A stretch of DNA of 6,755 bases, from NCBI GenBank assembly GCA_016928455.1, contig JAFGKP010000115.1:1-6755 (forward strand), written 5' to 3'. Made by a program: the position numbers and the translations under genes. A model generated the notes under the pieces. That model had not been told where the DNA came from. It saw only the letters and a list, made by a program, of their open reading frames with translations, and made no database searches. Shown piece after piece: positions 1-5,733 of the stretch (the stretch's first letter is position 1; every line of letters begins with the position of its first letter). Origin of the DNA: Methanomicrobia archaeon. GTDB lineage: Archaea; Halobacteriota; Syntropharchaeia; Alkanophagales; Methanospirareceae.

Positions 1-471
1 GAACTCGAGCGCGGTCCATTTCGCGTTGTGCGGGCAGCCGAAGGCGCAGTTACCGCAGGGCGTGCACTTCGCGTGATCGATACACTTCGGTATCCTCGCG
101 ACCCGGAAGCCAAGTTCTGTGGCAGCTGCCATGAGCCGGTTGGTGCCCGCGCCGAGGTGTGAATCAGGGAGCGGTCTTATCCTGAGCTCACGCTCGGTCT
201 CCTCGAACTCTGCGCGGAGGTCGAGCCCCAGGGCGCGCAGCTCTGATTCTAACGCGCGTACGCAATTTCCCGCGGAGACCAGGGTCGAACCACCCAGACA
301 ACAGGTTCTGAGGATCTCGACCTCGGACCGTACATTAGCATAACAGTGCGCGGCGTCTCTCTCACGTATCACAGGGCCACATTCGAGAAGGACGACCTCT
401 GTATCCTGAGCGGCGAGCTCTTTCGCGACGGTCGCGCCACCCGCGCCTGAGCCCACAATAAGTACGCGCAT
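1..471 (-). CDS. FAD-dependent GMC-like oxidoreductase with 4Fe-4S motif, N-terminal part
   Basis: Translating the minus strand from the ATG at 471 gives 157 open codons that run off the left edge, so this is the N-terminal part only. Residues 3-12 (VLIVGSGAGG) form a Rossmann dinucleotide-binding motif, with E30 at the end of the second strand as expected for FAD ribose binding. A GMC-type GGSTLVSAGN motif sits at about 60-69. Residues 136-147 (CTPCGNCAFGCP) read C-x2-C-x2-C-x3-C-P, the classic ferredoxin 4Fe-4S pattern, with one more Cys at 130. The likely role is a flavin- and Fe-S-dependent dehydrogenase of the glucose-methanol-choline type; the substrate cannot be told. No Shine-Dalgarno sequence is visible before the ATG, but the GxGxxG motif begins at residue 7, which fits this start. 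It is transcribed divergently from the DUF488 gene across a 236-base gap. Confidence 0.82.
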   Translation of the reverse strand, partial: MRVLIVGSGAGGATVAKELAAQDTEVVLLECGPVIRERDAAHCYANVRSEVEILRTCCLGGSTLVSAGNCVRALESELRALGLDLRAEFEETERELRIRPLPDSHLGAGTNRLMAAATELGFRVARIPKCIDHAKCTPCGNCAFGCPHNAKWTALEF

Positions 472-707
472 CGGTTATCTGGTATAACTTCCGGCAAAAT
501 GAACTTAGGGACGTGAGGAGTTGACGCTTGAATTTGGGAGTTCTGACTTCAGAAGAAAAAGCACGGGGATGCGAAAGCCATATAGCCAATGAGTACCTAG
601 GTTAGTGTAAGATAAAAGCTGCTGCACAGGCTGGGAAGGGACTGATGAGAGCATCGCAGAAAATGGCAGCAATTTGCTAAAAATAATAGATACTACTGGG
701 GGTTAAC
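472..707. other. Divergent intergenic region
   Basis: This 236-base gap separates the minus-strand oxidoreductase from the plus-strand DUF488 gene. I see no convincing gene or RNA. On the minus strand GGCTATATGG (about 579-588) is a weak TATA-like candidate for the oxidoreductase. On the plus strand CTAAAAATAATA (678-689) is a better box A candidate for DUF488. The right half is AT-richer, like the DUF488 gene itself. Confidence 0.4.
678..703 (+). promoter_or_regulatory. Candidate promoter and RBS of the DUF488 gene
   Basis: An A/T-rich box A-like stretch, CTAAAAATAATA (678-689), lies about 25 bases upstream of the start codon at 708, so transcription could begin at or very near the ATG. A G-run, GGGGGT (698-703), sits four bases before the ATG and could act as a weak Shine-Dalgarno site if the transcript starts further upstream. 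The two readings compete and the sequence does not decide between them. Confidence 0.35.
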
Positions 708-1058
708 ATGGCCATAAACGTGAAAAGGATATACGAGCGGCCCTCAGAAAATGATGGGTTCAGGATACTGGTTGATAGATTATGGCCCCGAGGGATAAGC
801 AAAGATAAAGCCAACGTGGATTTATGGCTCAAGGATATAGCGCCAAGCACCGAGCTGAGAAAATGGTTCGCCCATAAAGAAGAACGATGGGAAGAATTTA
901 AGAAGCGATATTTTGATGAATTGGAGCATAAAACTGAGCTGTTAGATACAATACATGAAAAAGCAGTAAAAGGATATGTAACGCTGCTTTACAGTGCTAA
1001 AAACGATACATTCAATAACGCCGTGGCTCTTGCAGAGTATATTGAATCGTTGGTATAA
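708..1058 (+). CDS. DUF488 family protein, YeaO-like
   Basis: This 116-residue protein matches the length and motifs of the YeaO-type DUF488 family. Visible are G17-F-R-I-L-V-D-R-L-W-P-R-G-I-S-K (17-32), W40-L-K-D-I-A-P-S (40-47) followed by ELRKWF and a conserved His at 56, W61..F64..RY, and a C-terminal VTLLYSAKNDTFNNAVAL segment (91-108). The family is small, soluble and cytoplasmic, with no firmly established biochemical role, so no reaction is assigned. It appears to be a single-gene unit, with its own upstream AT-rich region and a separate promoter before the next gene. By hand count of the lines 781-1020 it is about 40% G+C (95 of 240), against 40 of 60 in a line of the adjacent ZIP gene. 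This suggests a different origin or selection. Confidence 0.88.
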   Translation: MAINVKRIYERPSENDGFRILVDRLWPRGISKDKANVDLWLKDIAPSTELRKWFAHKEERWEEFKKRYFDELEHKTELLDTIHEKAVKGYVTLLYSAKNDTFNNAVALAEYIESLV

Positions 1059-1083
1059 CTAGAGAAGAAAAATAAACATAACG

Positions 1084-1130
1084 ATAACGTTATATAGTGA
1101 GAATTACACCAGCGCGTAGGTACAGGAGAT
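1084..1130 (+). promoter_or_regulatory. ZIP transporter promoter with overlapping palindrome and RBS
   Basis: TTATATA at 1090-1096 is a good archaeal TATA box, placing the transcription start near 1118-1121. A perfect 10-base palindrome, ATAACGTTAT (1084-1093), overlaps its upstream half, where a bound regulator would block TBP/TFB. An AGGAGAT Shine-Dalgarno sequence (1124-1130) lies four bases before the ATG at 1135. The TATA box and RBS are well supported. The operator role of the palindrome is inference, with a metal-responsive repressor one possibility given the downstream gene. Confidence 0.6.
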
Positions 1131-1134
1131 AACC

Positions 1135-1947
1135 ATGCTAGCGGTCATACAAGCTCTCCATCCGGTGCTCCAGGCGCTTCTCGCGACCGTGTTCACCTGG
1201 TTTTTGACGGCACTGGGTGCCGCGACGGTCTTCATAACCAAAGCGGTGAACAGGAAGGTACTGGACGGCATGCTCGGGTTCGCGGGCGGGGTGATGATCG
1301 CAGCCAGTTTCTGGTCGCTCCTCGCCCCCTCGATCGCGATGTCGAGCGGGCAGAATGTGCCCGCATGGCTCCCGGCGGCGGTGGGCTTTCTCGCTGGTGG
1401 CGCTTGTTTACGGATGATCGATAAGGTGCTTCCGCACCTCCACGTCGGCTATCCGATTACTGAAGCGGAAGGGATCAAGACCTCGTGGCAGCGGAGCACC
1501 CTGCTCGTTCTTGCCATTACCCTGCATAACGTGCCCGAAGGTCTTGCAGTTGGCGTGGCCTTTGGCGCCATCGTCGCGGGCTATCCTTCCGCCACCTTCG
1601 CCGCGGCAGTCACCCTGGCTGTTGGTATCGGTATCCAGAATTTTCCTGAAGGGCTCGCAGTGAGCATGCCGCTGCGGCGTGAGGGTGTGTCGCGGCTGAA
1701 GAGCTTCTGGTACGGGCAGTTATCGGGCGTTGTGGAGCCGATCGCAGGTGTTACTGGCGCGGCAGTGGTCATCCTCGCACGCCCGCTCCTACCCTATGCG
1801 CTGGCCTTCGCGGCTGGCGCAATGATCTTCGTGGTGGTCGAAGAGGTCGTGCCGGAGTCGCAGCGCGGCGGGAATGCTGATCTGGCGACGCTGGGCGCGA
1901 TGCTCGGGTTCGCGGTCATGATGGTGCTCGATGTCGCGTTTGGATAA
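1135..1947 (+). CDS. ZIP family divalent metal transporter, GufA-type
   Basis: This 270-residue multi-spanning membrane protein has ZIP family signatures. TM4 carries H131-N132-V-P-E135-G136-L-A-V. TM5 carries Q168-N169-F-P-E172-G173-L-A-V. TM6 carries E201 in the VVEPIAG segment. In the GufA-type BbZIP structure the equivalent TM4, TM5 and TM6 residues form a binuclear metal site, and all those side chains look present here or conservatively replaced (Asn169 where BbZIP has Asp). M54 in GGVMIAASFW may match the additional Met ligand. H101 and H103 lie in the loop before TM4. It should import Zn2+ or another divalent ion (Fe2+, Mn2+, Cd2+) across the cytoplasmic membrane; selectivity cannot be read. 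The start is fixed by an AGGAGAT Shine-Dalgarno sequence. The DPSL iron-handling gene follows 98 bases downstream with its own strong RBS. Confidence 0.93.
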   Translation: MLAVIQALHPVLQALLATVFTWFLTALGAATVFITKAVNRKVLDGMLGFAGGVMIAASFWSLLAPSIAMSSGQNVPAWLPAAVGFLAGGACLRMIDKVLPHLHVGYPITEAEGIKTSWQRSTLLVLAITLHNVPEGLAVGVAFGAIVAGYPSATFAAAVTLAVGIGIQNFPEGLAVSMPLRREGVSRLKSFWYGQLSGVVEPIAGVTGAAVVILARPLLPYALAFAAGAMIFVVVEEVVPESQRGGNADLATLGAMLGFAVMMVLDVAFG

Positions 1948-2032
1948 CGAATACTTACCGGAGACTTCGCTGTTGTTAATCCCGGTACCTGTAGTTCAAA
2001 ACTTCTTATCAGTCGCGTACCTTATGTATAGC

Positions 2033-2042
2033 AGGAGGTGAT
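2033..2042 (+). promoter_or_regulatory. Strong Shine-Dalgarno site of the ferritin-like gene
   Basis: AGGAGGTGAT is complementary to essentially the whole anti-Shine-Dalgarno end of archaeal 16S rRNA and sits three bases before the ATG at 2046 (GGAGG core about seven bases away). It fixes the start and predicts strong translation. No equally clear TATA box is seen upstream: CTTCTTATC (2002-2010) is a weak candidate, so co-transcription with the ZIP gene remains possible. Confidence 0.8.
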
Positions 2043-2045
2043 AGT

Positions 2046-2597
2046 ATGGCAAAAGTAACGCGTGAGATGGTTGAGAAATCAGGAATCAATGTAGACGAAT
2101 TGTTGGAGCTTCTGGTCAAGAATGCTGCGGCCGAACTGACAACGTTCTACTACTACACAATTCTTCGGGCCAATCTCATCGGCCTGGAGGGCGAGGGGGT
2201 CAAGGAGATCGCGGAGACCGCACGTATAGAAGACCGGAACCACTTCGAAGCGCTCGTGCCTCGTATTTACGAGCTTGGTGGTGCGCTACCCAGGGATATG
2301 AAGAAATTCCACGATATATCTGCCTGTCCACCCGCATACCTACCAAAGGACAGTACGAATGTCACCGAAATCCTGAAGGTGCTCGTGGAAGCAGAGCGGT
2401 GCGCAGTCCGTGGCTATACGCATATCTGCGCTATGACTGCGGGAAAGGACCACCGCACCTACGACCTGGCTCAGGCGATCCTGAACGAAGAGATCGAGCA
2501 CGAGTCCTGGTTCTCTGAGTTCCTCGGTGAAGGTCCATCCGGGCACTTCCTGCGCAGGGGCGAGACATCTCCCTTTGTCTCGAAGTTCCTGAGATAA
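2046..2597 (+). CDS. DPSL (Dps-like) ferritin-family protein
   Basis: This 183-residue four-helix-bundle protein carries a ferritin-like di-iron site: E30 in the first helix (AAAELTTFYYY), E62/D63 with H66 in the second (IEDRNHFEAL), E117 in the third (EAERC), and E149-I-E-H152 in the fourth (NEEIEHE). Cys94 (ISACPP) and Cys119 (ERC) are 25 residues apart. That matches the Cys pair next to the ferroxidase centre in archaeal DPSL proteins such as the Sulfolobus enzyme, as I recall it. C128 is a further Cys. DPSL cages oxidise Fe2+ using peroxide and store the iron, protecting the cell and DNA. The location is cytoplasmic. The position after a metal importer supports a role in metal and oxidative stress. 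Other ferritin-like classes such as bacterioferritin are less likely because of the Cys pair. Confidence 0.87.
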   Translation: MAKVTREMVEKSGINVDELLELLVKNAAAELTTFYYYTILRANLIGLEGEGVKEIAETARIEDRNHFEALVPRIYELGGALPRDMKKFHDISACPPAYLPKDSTNVTEILKVLVEAERCAVRGYTHICAMTAGKDHRTYDLAQAILNEEIEHESWFSEFLGEGPSGHFLRRGETSPFVSKFLR

Positions 2598-2616
2598 ATT
2601 GAATTGAGAGTGAATA

Positions 2617-2652
2617 GGAGTTCCGGCATTTTTACGGGCTCCGGTCTTTTTT
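2617..2652 (+). terminator. Hairpin plus T-tract terminator after the DPSL gene
   Basis: GGAGTTCCG (2617-2625) can pair with CGGGCTCC (2635-2642), giving an eight-pair stem with one bulged T and one G-T pair around an AT-rich loop. It is followed four bases later by six T residues (2647-2652). It lies 20 bases after the DPSL stop codon. Archaeal termination needs mainly the T-tract; the hairpin may add RNA stability. Confidence 0.6.
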
Positions 2653-2683
2653 CCCCCTGGTCTTTGTATACCTCACGTGCTTG

Positions 2684-2702
2684 CACTATAAATGACGTAG
2701 TG
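2684..2702 (+). promoter_or_regulatory. Possible distal lemA promoter within an inverted repeat
   Basis: TATAAAT (2687-2693) is a TATA-like element partly enclosed by the inverted repeat CACTA (2684-2688) and TAGTG (2698-2702). A start near 2716 would give a leader of about 115 bases for lemA. The arms overlap the TATA element and could be an operator, but they are short and may be chance. Confidence 0.3.
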
Positions 2703-2771
2703 GATAAAATTCGGAGACACCCTCATCCTCCAACATTGAGACCATCAAAACGATAACTGCAGTCATCCATA

Positions 2772-2780
2772 CCTTTTTAA
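2772..2780 (+). promoter_or_regulatory. Proximal box A promoter of the lemA-DUF2207 operon
   Basis: CCTTTTTAA followed by G matches an archaeal box A of the TTTTTAAG type. With the usual spacing of about 25 bases, transcription would begin near 2800. That is downstream of the first in-frame ATG (2794) and upstream of the one at 2830, so it supports 2830 as the start codon. Confidence 0.5.
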
Positions 2781-2829
2781 GCACAGTTCGATAATGCACT
2801 TACGGGCAACAGAGGGAGCGAGAGAACCA

Positions 2830-3396
2830 ATGGATACGTTATTTATGGTGTTGCTTGCGCTTGCCGTAATTTTAGGACTCAGCATCGTTAGTTACTTCTT
2901 CCTGACGTACAATCGGTTCCAGAGCTTGAAGAACGCAGGAGAAGCAACGCTCGGGCAGGTGAAAGTCGCGCTGAAGAAGCGGCTGGATATGATCGAGCAG
3001 CTCGTCGAATCGGTGAAGAGTTATGCGCGGTTTGAACGGGATACGTACGAGAAGATCACCCAACTGCGCGCAAACATCGGTAAAGCAGGCGCAGGTGAAC
3101 TCGGGCGAATCGATGCGGAAAGCCGTGGCTTGCTTGGTAGCCTTATTGCGGTTGCGGAAAATTATCCGGCCTTAAGGACTTCTGAGACTGTCGTAGTGAC
3201 GATGAACGCGATTAAAGAACTGGAAGATGAGCTAGCGCGACATCGGTACACCTATAACAATATCGTTCAGGAGTTCAATACCAAGCTTGATGTTGTGCCG
3301 TCAAACCTCGTGGGCGCTTCGATCGGCCTGAAGAAGATGGAGTATCTCGAGTTTACCGAGGAGGAACTGAGAAGGCCCGCGGTGAGCTGGAGTTGA
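2830..3396 (+). CDS. lemA: LemA family membrane-anchored protein
   Basis: This is a 188-residue protein from the ATG at 2830. An N-terminal hydrophobic segment (about 4-25) anchors it in the membrane. The LemA signature follows: TYNRF..LKNAGEATLGQVKVALKKR, then the LDMIEQLVESVKSYARFE stretch (about 26-69). The remainder is predicted alpha-helical with coiled-coil character, ending FNTKLDVVPSNLVG and KKMEYLEF. LemA proteins are membrane-tethered helical bundles of uncertain function. An in-frame ATG at 2794 would add 12 polar residues before the anchor, but it has no Shine-Dalgarno sequence and would lie upstream of the predicted transcript start. GGGAG at 2814-2818 precedes 2830. The stop codon overlaps the start of the DUF2207 gene, so the two are translationally coupled. 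Confidence 0.9.
   Translation: MDTLFMVLLALAVILGLSIVSYFFLTYNRFQSLKNAGEATLGQVKVALKKRLDMIEQLVESVKSYARFERDTYEKITQLRANIGKAGAGELGRIDAESRGLLGSLIAVAENYPALRTSETVVVTMNAIKELEDELARHRYTYNNIVQEFNTKLDVVPSNLVGASIGLKKMEYLEFTEEELRRPAVSWS
3381..3395 (+). promoter_or_regulatory. RBS and TTG start overlapping the lemA stop
   Basis: The DUF2207 gene appears to start with TTG at 3393-3395, within TTGA shared with the lemA stop (3394-3396). GGTGA (3381-3385), seven bases upstream, matches part of the Shine-Dalgarno consensus. No ATG lies in frame between this point and the first membrane segment, which starts at about residue 6. A downstream GTG would cut into the hydrophobic helix. Confidence 0.6.
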
Positions 3397-5243
3397 ATGA
3401 GAAGAGACAGATAGCCATACTGCTCGTGGCCGTTTTCGTGATTGGCTCTGCTGGTCTGCTGCTAGCGACCGCACTCACCGGCTACGGAGATGTTTACGTT
3501 CGCCATTACCGGGCTGATCTGTCTGTAAACGGGACGCTTACTGAATCGTTCAATTACCAAATCGTGGAATCTGGCACGTATCGGATGCTTTATCGTGTTT
3601 GGGAAGCGCCACTTTCGTGGGAGAACCCCCGTGAACCGTATGTAGAACCGATCAGCATCTCAGCACCGTCAGGAACAATCGCATATACGAAGGATTGGCA
3701 GGGTGCGGTAACACTACTTTCAACGACGCAAACCGCATATATCAGTGATATTCGCGCCCTGGCAGTGCGGAATGAGGCAGGCTGCTACAAACCGGAACGA
3801 TTCGATGCAGGGGAGTACCAGATTGATTATCTGTTCAAGGTGCATCCGCCACTGGAATGCGATGCTGAGTATTGCCACGTGAACGTGAAACTAGCCACTG
3901 AACATCTGCCGTACCAGCAGATTACACTCGTCGTTCATGATCCGAATACTGCAGTTGTGCGACTTTTCTCGCACCCGCCAATGGACATTAGCAAAGAAGA
4001 AGATGCGTGGGTTGCAATTGGCGCAAGCCCGAAGGATACGCTTCTGGAGCTCGAGCTGCTGCTCAAGCCTGAACTTGTAGCTGAGATGGATGGCTTTCCA
4101 CGCGAGGTAGCGGACGTTGAGCGTAAAACGGTCACTACAAATTTACGATATGCTCTGACCTACCACTTCTTCTCTGCAGTGAGCTACATCCTCTTAGCAC
4201 TGATTTTCCTCTTCCCGGTGCTGCTCGGGCTTGTTTATTACAAACAAGGAAGAGAGAAACAGTTCACGGTGCCGAAGTTCCTGAGCTACGTGCCGAAGAG
4301 CAGGAAGCCCTGGCTGGTAAACCTCGTGTTCAAAGGGGATGCCTTTACGTTCGATGAGCACGGCTTTTATGCAACCCTGCTCGATTTGCAGCGGCGCGGG
4401 ATCCTCACGATAAAGACGGAGGGTACACAGGGCAGGATCGTGAAGTCGGGTGAAAGTGTAAGGATCACCGTGCTGAAAGAGCTTACCGAGGGTATTGATG
4501 AGTATGAGCAGCGTGTGCTCTCGTTTTTACGAGACTACGCGGAAAACGGCGTCTTTGATACCGAAGCGTTTGCGGCACGAATTGAGGAGTTACGGAATGC
4601 TGCACGCATGGGTGATACTGCGCAGCTCAGCCTCAGCAGTATTCATGACCGATTGACCGGCTTGATGAAGAATGCAAATAAGAGCGTTGCGGAAGAGTTT
4701 GTCATGGGCGGCCGGATGCAGGTGGCAAAGCTCATTGTTCCTTTTCCGTTCACCCTACTTGTAATGATCCTGTTATTCCTCATGTTCAGGGATATCTATC
4801 CCCCGTTGCAAACCGCTCTCGTTGCTTCAGGCATTCTTACGCTTCAAGCTATTCCTCCGGTAGTAGCCCCAGCGGCGCTCTTTGGCAGGTGGAAGCGCGA
4901 TTATTACAGAGAGAAACTTGAGTGGGATGCATTCAAAATGTTTCTCTCGGATGTCGCAGCGATCCGGAAGTATGCACCTGAAGACGTGACCATCTGGAAG
5001 GAGTGGCTCGTCTACGGCACGGCGCTCGGCGTTGGCGATAAGGTTGCGAAAGCGATGAAAAACTTGCAGGTGAGCGTTCCTGATGTTGCCACGGATACAG
5101 CGATATACCTGCCGATCTCCTTCGGGCACGTAGTCAGGTTGACGACCCCGGTAGCAACGGGAGCAGGTGCTGGGGGCAGCGGAGGCGGTGGCGGATTTGG
5201 CGGTGGTGGTGGCTTTGGTGGTGGTGGTGGCGGTGCGAGGTAA
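3393..5243 (+). CDS. DUF2207 membrane protein with Gly-rich C-terminus
   Basis: This 616-residue protein has the DUF2207 layout. An N-terminal hydrophobic segment (6-28) serves as signal or anchor. An extracytoplasmic beta-rich domain (about 33-245) opens with VRHYRADLSVNGTLTESFNY and carries C131, C156 and C161. A transmembrane helix lies at about 258-283. A cytoplasmic region follows with KPWLVNLVFKGDAFTFDEHGFYATLLDLQRRGILTIK (306-340), a winged-helix-like segment. Two more hydrophobic helices lie at about 444-465 and 471-496. A conserved WDAFKMFLSDVAAIRKYAPED segment comes next, and the tail from about 590 is almost all Gly with two Phe. Its function is unknown; such proteins are often next to LemA or TPM-domain genes, suggesting a shared membrane complex. 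It starts at TTG, overlapping lemA, so the two form an operon. No clear terminator follows. Confidence 0.9.
   Translation: MNEKRQIAILLVAVFVIGSAGLLLATALTGYGDVYVRHYRADLSVNGTLTESFNYQIVESGTYRMLYRVWEAPLSWENPREPYVEPISISAPSGTIAYTKDWQGAVTLLSTTQTAYISDIRALAVRNEAGCYKPERFDAGEYQIDYLFKVHPPLECDAEYCHVNVKLATEHLPYQQITLVVHDPNTAVVRLFSHPPMDISKEEDAWVAIGASPKDTLLELELLLKPELVAEMDGFPREVADVERKTVTTNLRYALTYHFFSAVSYILLALIFLFPVLLGLVYYKQGREKQFTVPKFLSYVPKSRKPWLVNLVFKGDAFTFDEHGFYATLLDLQRRGILTIKTEGTQGRIVKSGESVRITVLKELTEGIDEYEQRVLSFLRDYAENGVFDTEAFAARIEELRNAARMGDTAQLSLSSIHDRLTGLMKNANKSVAEEFVMGGRMQVAKLIVPFPFTLLVMILLFLMFRDIYPPLQTALVASGILTLQAIPPVVAPAALFGRWKRDYYREKLEWDAFKMFLSDVAAIRKYAPEDVTIWKEWLVYGTALGVGDKVAKAMKNLQVSVPDVATDTAIYLPISFGHVVRLTTPVATGAGAGGSGGGGGFGGGGGFGGGGGGAR
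5181..5234 (+). repeat. Three 18-base tandem units encoding GGGGGF/G
   Basis: Three adjacent imperfect 18-base units (5181-5198, 5199-5216, 5217-5234) encode GGGGGF, GGGGGF and GGGGGG near the C-terminus of the DUF2207 protein. Codons are almost all GGT or GGC. Glycine-rich tails are common in DUF2207 proteins. The unit structure suggests growth by slippage, so copy number may vary between strains. Confidence 0.8.
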
Positions 5244-5316
5244 CCCTATTGATTAGCACGGTACTCAGTCAAAGGACATGTTTAAGAAGCTTAGCCTAGC
5301 AGTTCCGAGAATGCTT

Positions 5317-5332
5317 GAGGGCCGGGGCTGGG
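5317..5332 (-). repeat. Copy of the tRNA-His 3' end (candidate att half)
   Basis: GAGGGCCGGGGCTGGG is identical, in the same orientation, to 6402-6417. There it makes up tRNA-His positions 61-73 plus the three bases beyond the 3' end. Weaker similarity continues outward: CGAGAATGCTT at 5306-5316 resembles CGAGGAAGGCCTGG at 6388-6401 with gaps. The rest of a tRNA is not present on the other side. This is what a distal attachment site after integration at the tRNA-His 3' end would look like. Confidence 0.65.
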
Positions 5333-5380
5333 TCATGCACTGGGACTTACAGTAACCGTTGCGCACCCGCGCGAGGGTTG

Positions 5381-5407
5381 GAGTGACTCGTACCGCAACC
5401 TTTAAGG
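5381..5407 (+). promoter_or_regulatory. Toxin-antitoxin promoter with upstream palindrome
   Basis: CTTTAAGG (5400-5407) is a box A element whose usual spacing puts transcription start at about 5429-5431, right at the ATG at 5431, so the mRNA would be leaderless. Just upstream, GAGTGACTC (5381-5389) is an interrupted palindrome nested inside GGTTG (5376-5380) and CAACC (5396-5400). Such a site is a natural candidate for autorepression by the antitoxin, as is common in toxin-antitoxin operons. The regulatory role is inferred. Confidence 0.5.
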
Positions 5408-5430
5408 TGACAAACAACAACTATGTAAAC

Positions 5431-5733
5431 ATGCACCCCATCATTTCGATCAGGCCGACGGACGAGCTGGTGAAGAAGCTCGAGAAGTTGGGCCGGCTTG
5501 AGCAAAAGGAGCGCTCCGCGTTGCTGAGACGCATTTTAATGACTGGTCTTGAGGAGGAGTTAAAGAAGCATGCGCTTGCTTTATACCGTGAGCGAAAGGT
5601 ATCGTTGGCGAAAGCAGCTGAGCTTGCGGATATTTCAGTGAGGGAGATGATGGACCTGATCAAGGAAAAAGGACTCTCGCTCCATATCACGACTGATGAG
5701 CTTAGAGAAGATTTCGAGGCGGCACTGCGGTGA
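5431..5733 (+). CDS. UPF0175 family protein, probable antitoxin
   Basis: From the ATG at 5431 this is a 100-residue protein. The N-terminal part (about 3-45; ISIRPTDELVKKLEKLG, then SALLRRILMTGLEEEL) looks like a ribbon-helix-helix DNA-binding fold. The C-terminal part (46-97; ALALYRERKVSLAKAAELA, then REMMDLIKEKGLSLH) is the UPF0175 core. UPF0175 proteins pair with PIN-domain ribonucleases and are regarded as antitoxins that bind the toxin and their own promoter. The open frame continues upstream to a TTG at 5359, but that extension is unlike the family and would lie upstream of the predicted transcript start. The stop overlaps the PIN gene by four bases (GTGA), implying coupled translation. 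The pair lies between the two tRNA-His 3'-end repeats. Confidence 0.85.
   Translation: MHPIISIRPTDELVKKLEKLGRLEQKERSALLRRILMTGLEEELKKHALALYRERKVSLAKAAELADISVREMMDLIKEKGLSLHITTDELREDFEAALR

Noticed and set aside
362..589. 75-codon minus-strand open frame
   Set aside because: It overlaps the start of the oxidoreductase in another frame; its sequence is low in hydrophobic-core pattern and matches no family I know.
642..668. CTGATGAG...GAAA resembling a hammerhead ribozyme core or a C-box
   Set aside because: Stem II would have only two pairs, no flanking stems I and III or cleavage site could be drawn, and no matching D box for a C/D sRNA is seen.
2794..2829. Longer LemA start at the ATG at 2794
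   Set aside because: There is no Shine-Dalgarno sequence, it adds a polar 12-residue leader before the membrane anchor, and it lies upstream of the transcript start predicted from the box A at 2772.
4827..5129. 100-codon minus-strand open frame inside the DUF2207 gene
   Set aside because: It is antisense to a well-supported coding region and has no recognisable domain or RBS.
5358..5399. GTTGCG...CGCAAC with inner ACCC/GGGT as a structured RNA
   Set aside because: The stems compete with each other and with the GGTTG/CAACC pairing, and the predicted transcript starts downstream, so an RNA element is unlikely; a DNA operator is the better reading.
5359..5430. Longer UPF0175 start at the TTG at 5359
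   Set aside because: The extra 24 residues do not look like the family, and the promoter and palindrome lie inside this stretch. The ATG at 5431 matches the expected leaderless start.
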